Assembly: GCA_030615425.1 (NCBI GenBank)
Contig: JAUWZG010000047.1
Span: 1 to 7,741 of the forward strand
Direction of reading: 5' to 3'
Source: Dehalococcoidia bacterium
Lineage (GTDB): Bacteria > Chloroflexota > Dehalococcoidia > Dehalococcoidales > BS750m-G39
DNA length: 7,741 nucleotides
Position numbers and translations under genes: made by a program
In this document: in pieces, positions 7,462 through 7,741 of the stretch
How the letters are laid out: each line of letters begins with the position of its first letter
How positions within the stretch are numbered: the first letter of the stretch is position 1
Notes under the pieces: model-generated
Told to the model about the DNA's origin: nothing
Databases searched by the model: none
Seen by the model: only the letters and a program-made list of their open reading frames with translations

Positions 7462-7741
7462 GGCTTGGGCGGATGCCTCGGTGGTGTTTAGAGGCGCCAG
7501 TCCACAGCTGGGGGTAAGCAGCCCTTGCTCTATCAGTTGCTTGAAGGGGACGCCCTTTCTGGTGAAGGGCGCCATTGCCTCCTCAAGGCGGTCTTTTAGA
7601 CTGGCTACCGACTCCTTGTCCAGCGATGGTTCATCATTGGGGACAATTCCCCAGGCAATAGTGCCTTTTCGGTCGAGGAAGCTTTTTACTTCCGCAGGAT
7701 AAAGGCTTAGCGACTGGGCATAGTTATAAGCGTCGAAGCTA
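7411..7741 (-). CDS. Cobalamin-independent methionine synthase-like protein (MetE core/UROD fold), C-terminal 109 residues
   Basis: Only the C-terminal part is present; the gene enters from the right edge in an open frame and ends TAA at 7411. The visible fragment starts SFDAYNYAQ, then reads KGTIAWGIVPNDEP, and carries LLTPSCGL with Cys79 of the fragment at the place of the conserved C-terminal zinc cysteine of MetE-type enzymes. These are traits of the TIM-barrel MetE C-terminal/UROD superfamily. The zinc in this family activates a thiol such as homocysteine for methylation. Stand-alone core MetE proteins of about 340 residues exist in anaerobes and are thought to take the methyl group from a methylcorrinoid protein rather than methyl-folate, but the N-terminal half and total length are outside the window, so this cannot be decided. 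Neighbouring ahcY and metK support a methionine-synthase role. A methylcorrinoid:thiol methyltransferase is the main alternative. Confidence 0.8.
   Translation of the reverse strand, partial: SFDAYNYAQSLSLYPAEVKSFLDRKGTIAWGIVPNDEPSLDKESVASLKDRLEEAMAPFTRKGVPFKQLIEQGLLTPSCGLAPLNTTEASAQALELLAELSQMMRKRLD

Overview
The window is a compact run of genes all on the minus strand, with gaps of 10 to 30 bases over most of its length. Read in transcription order (high to low coordinates) it holds: the 3' end of a cobalamin-independent methionine synthase-like (MetE-core/UROD fold) gene; a 66-residue cysteine-rich protein of the DUF6485 type; a possible small basic-peptide ORF with no proper start; a THEP1-type nucleoside triphosphatase; a GH38 alpha-mannosidase-like enzyme; a fused aminoglycoside-phosphotransferase-like/P-loop kinase protein; S-adenosylhomocysteine hydrolase (ahcY); and S-adenosylmethionine synthetase (metK), which runs off the left edge.

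The organism looks like an anaerobic bacterium of the Chloroflexota, probably Dehalococcoidia. This is inference, from the protein flavour (short archaeal/Thermotoga-type AhcY, MetE core, DUF6485, the two-domain kinase) and from remembered gene order; no marker gene in the window settles it.

Functionally, three genes make an activated-methyl cycle: MetK turns methionine into SAM, AhcY removes the S-adenosylhomocysteine left after methyl transfer, and the MetE-like enzyme would remethylate homocysteine. THEP1, GH38, the kinase fusion and DUF6485 have no obvious role in that cycle. The short gaps and stop-overlapping ribosome binding sites suggest one transcript from about 7219 to below position 1; the MetE-like gene may be a separate unit.

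The only gaps of any size are 7220-7410 and 6894-7018. The first holds a terminator-like hairpin whose T-run is on the plus strand, and two decayed 55-base tandem copies of the last 56 bases (stop codon included) of the MetE-like gene. The second holds the start-less basic ORF, preceded by a good ribosome binding site with no start codon at the expected distance. I found no rRNA, tRNA, CRISPR array, insertion sequence or phage gene. The most unusual structures are the tandem 3'-end repeats and the apparently broken small gene; I do not see a complete new system.
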